Shown here in pieces: positions 62,052-64,000 of a stretch of DNA of 64,000 nt. The translations under genes and the position numbers were made by a program. The stretch is from positions 14,037,767 through 14,101,766 of the forward strand of contig OZ059898.1 of assembly GCA_964057225.1 (NCBI GenBank). Reading direction: 5' to 3'. The notes under the pieces were generated by a model. It was not told the origin of the DNA and did not search any database. It worked only from the letters and a program-made list of their open reading frames with translations. Source of the DNA: Auanema rhodensis (taxonomy: Eukaryota > Nematoda > Chromadorea > Rhabditida > Rhabditidae). The number at the start of each line of letters is the position of its first letter. Position 1 is the stretch's first letter.

Positions 62052-62123
62052 TGTGTTCGGGGGGAATCGAACCCCCGTCGAATGCTTGGAAGGCATCCAT
62101 GCTGACCATTACACCACGAACGC
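62052..62123 (-). tRNA. tRNA-Gly-TCC: tRNA-Gly(UCC), acceptor variant
   Basis: G71 to A, duplicate of 59363. Confidence 0.7.
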
Positions 62124-62314
62124 TACGATGGCTCTTGAACTATTAGATTAGATGAGTTGACACATCTTTGACTTCATTGATAATTACGAATGAAAAGCAG
62201 AAACATATTTTTTCAACGTTTCACATCGAAAATTCAAAAATGGACAAGCTCAAGTATTTTCAAAATCTTTGCAACATATTGCAATCAAATCGTTCACAAA
62301 AAATGAAAAATGTA

Positions 62315-62386
62315 TGCGTTCGGGGGGAATCGAACCCCCGTCGAATGCTTGGAAGGCATCCATGCTGACCATTACACCACGAACGC
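62315..62386 (-). tRNA. tRNA-Gly-TCC: tRNA-Gly(UCC)
   Basis: Consensus. Confidence 0.93.
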
Positions 62387-62577
62387 TACGATGGCTCTTG
62401 AACTATTAGATTAGATGAGTTGACACATCTTTGACTTCATTGATAATTACGAATGAAAAGCAGTAACATATTTTTTCAACGTTTCACATCAAAAAATCAA
62501 AAATGGACAAGCTCAAGTATTTTCAAAATCTTTGCAACATATTGCATTCAAATCGTTCACAAAAAATGAAAAATGTA

Positions 62578-62649
62578 TGCGTTCGGGGGGAATCGAACCC
62601 CCGTCGAATGCTTGGAAGGCATCCATGCTGACCATTACACCACGAACGC
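62578..62649 (-). tRNA. tRNA-Gly-TCC: tRNA-Gly(UCC)
   Basis: Consensus. Confidence 0.93.
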
Positions 62650-62840
62650 TACGATGGCTCTTGAACTATTAGATTAGATGAGTTGACACATCTTTGACTT
62701 CATTGATAATTACGAATGAAAAGCAGAAACATATTTTTTCAACGTTTCACATCGAAAATTCAAAAATGGACAAGCTCAAGTATTTTCAAAATCTTTGCAA
62801 CATATTGCAATCAAATCGTTCACAAAAAATGAAAAATGTA

Positions 62841-62912
62841 TGCGTTCGGGGGGAATCGAACCCCCGTCGAATGCTTGGAAGGCATCCATGCTGACCATTA
62901 CACCACGAACGC
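62841..62912 (-). tRNA. tRNA-Gly-TCC: tRNA-Gly(UCC)
   Basis: Consensus. Confidence 0.93.
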
Positions 62913-63103
62913 TACGATGGCTCTTGAACTATTAGATTAGATGAGTTGACACATCTTTGACTTCATTGATAATTACGAATGAAAAGCAGAAACATATTTT
63001 TTCAACGTTTCACATCAAAAAATCAAAAATGGACAAGCTCAAGTATTTTCAAAATCTTTGCAACATATTGCATTCAAATCGTTCACAAAAAATGAAAAAT
63101 GTA

Positions 63104-63175
63104 TGCGTTCGGGGAGAATCGAACCCCCGTCGAATGCTTGGAAGGCATCCATGCTGACCATTACACCACGAACGC
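63104..63175 (-). tRNA. tRNA-Gly-TCC: tRNA-Gly(UCC)
   Basis: C62 to T (wobble). Confidence 0.85.
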
Positions 63176-63372
63176 TACGATGGCTCTTGAACTATTTGAT
63201 TAGATGAGTTGACACATCTTTGACTTCATTGATAATTACGAATGAAAAGCAGTAACATATTTTTTTCAAACGTTTCACATCAAAAATTCAAAAATGGACA
63301 AGCTCAAGTACTTTCAAAATCTTTGCAACATATTGCAAAACGTCAAACCATTCTTAAAAAATGAAAAATGTA

Positions 63373-63444
63373 TGCGTTCGGGGGGAATCGAACCCCCGTC
63401 GAATGCTTGGAAGGCATCCATGCTGACCATTACACCACGAACGC
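63373..63444 (-). tRNA. tRNA-Gly-TCC: tRNA-Gly(UCC)
   Basis: Consensus. Confidence 0.93.
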
Positions 63445-63637
63445 TACAATAGGTTGTGAACTATTAGATTAGATGAGTTGACACATCTTTGACTTCATAT
63501 ATAATTACGAATGAAAAGCAGTAACATATTTTTTTCAAACGTTTCACATCAAAAATTCAAAAATGGACAAGCTCAAGTACTTTCAAAATCTTTGCAACAT
63601 ATTGCAATCAAATCGTTCACAAAAAATGAAAAATGTA

Positions 63638-63709
63638 TGCGTTCGGGGGGAATCGAACCCCCGTCGAATGCTTGGAAGGCATCCATGCTGACCATTACAC
63701 CACGAACGC
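63638..63709 (-). tRNA. tRNA-Gly-TCC: tRNA-Gly(UCC)
   Basis: Consensus. Confidence 0.93.
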
Positions 63710-63900
63710 TACGATGGCTCTTGAACTATTAGATTAGATGAGTTGACACATCTTTGACTTCATTGATAATTACGAATGAAAAGCAGAAACATATTTTTTC
63801 AACGTTTCACATCGAAAATTCAAAAATGGACAAGCTCAAGTATTTTCAAAATCTTTGCAACATATTGCAATCAAATCGTTCACAAAAAATGAAAAATGTA

Positions 63901-63972
63901 TGCGTTCGGGGGGAATCGAACCCCCGTCGAATGCTTGGAAGGCATCCATGCTGACCATTACACCACGAACGC
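63901..63972 (-). tRNA. tRNA-Gly-TCC: tRNA-Gly(UCC)
   Basis: Consensus; last complete copy in the window. Confidence 0.93.
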
Positions 63973-64000
63973 TACGATGGCTCTTGAACTATTAGATTAG

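Larger units (their letters stand above)
60684..63372. repeat. 2689-bp higher-order repeat with solo LTR, copy 2
   Basis: Second copy; the solo LTR at 61389-61728 is the duplicate of that at 58700-59039. Small differences, such as c/g at the tRNA flank near 59173/61862, show the copies have begun to diverge. Confidence 0.88.
57334..64000 (-). repeat. tRNA-Gly(UCC) satellite, block 5 (23 gene copies, two solo LTRs)
   Basis: Array from the right end of element C to the end of the window, where it is still running. It contains two copies of a 2689-bp higher-order unit, each with nine tRNA genes and one solo B LTR (58700-59039 and 61389-61728). Confidence 0.95.

Overview
The window looks like AT-rich insect or other arthropod nuclear DNA. 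The evidence is eukaryotic tRNA-Gly(UCC) genes with Pol III terminators and three kinds of LTR retroelement (Gypsy-like families and a BEL/Pao element with an envelope). I cannot fix the species from the sequence alone. No host protein-coding gene is present. Everything is either a tRNA-gene satellite or a retroelement inserted into it.

The backbone is a tandem array of 263-269 bp monomers, each with one minus-strand 72-nt tRNA-Gly(UCC) gene. I located 111 copies in five blocks: 367-14071 (50 copies), 25587-29825 (16), 33385-34921 (6), 44723-49656 (16) and 57334-64000 (23). By eye about 65 copies are identical over all 72 nt. The rest carry a few recurrent point changes, some of which break stems or the B box. 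The array holds nested higher-order duplications (803 bp, 2940 bp, 2689 bp). At the largest scale, positions 1-3015 repeat at 25221-28235, so a unit of about 25.2 kb that includes a whole retroelement appears to be tandemly duplicated.

Five retroelement stretches interrupt the array. (A) 14072-25586 is a nearly intact Gypsy-like element with 365-bp LTRs and a 4-bp GTAT target duplication. It has one 2938-codon ORF whose order is Gag, an Env-like membrane glycoprotein, protease, RT, RNase H, integrase, so the envelope lies between gag and pol. Its apparent start codon is GTG, not ATG. The 3' LTR of a second copy occupies 2-366. (B) 29826-33384 and 49657-53190 are two segmentally duplicated copies of an internally deleted, non-autonomous relative that keeps only about 82 codons of gag. 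A separate solo B LTR with ATAT target duplication lies at 12577-12921. Four more solo B LTRs (44765, 48008, 58700, 61389) share one broken right-hand junction and have been copied along with the tRNA monomers. (BEL) 34922-44722 is a nearly intact BEL/Pao element with a GAATG target duplication, a tRNA-Gly(GCC)-type primer site, a 2643-codon ORF (Gag, protease, RT, RNase H, integrase, phlebovirus-Gc-like Env) and an extra small ORF before the 3' LTR that repeats the Gag zinc-knuckle module. (C) 53191-57333, minus strand, is a third Gypsy-like relative deleted for most of env and all of pol; its remaining ORF independently shows the gag-env fusion.

The window reads as a locus where a tRNA gene array expands by repeated segmental amplification, with retroelements inserting between tRNA genes and then being carried along as part of the amplified units. 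Copy numbers and junctions in such a region are sensitive to assembly error.
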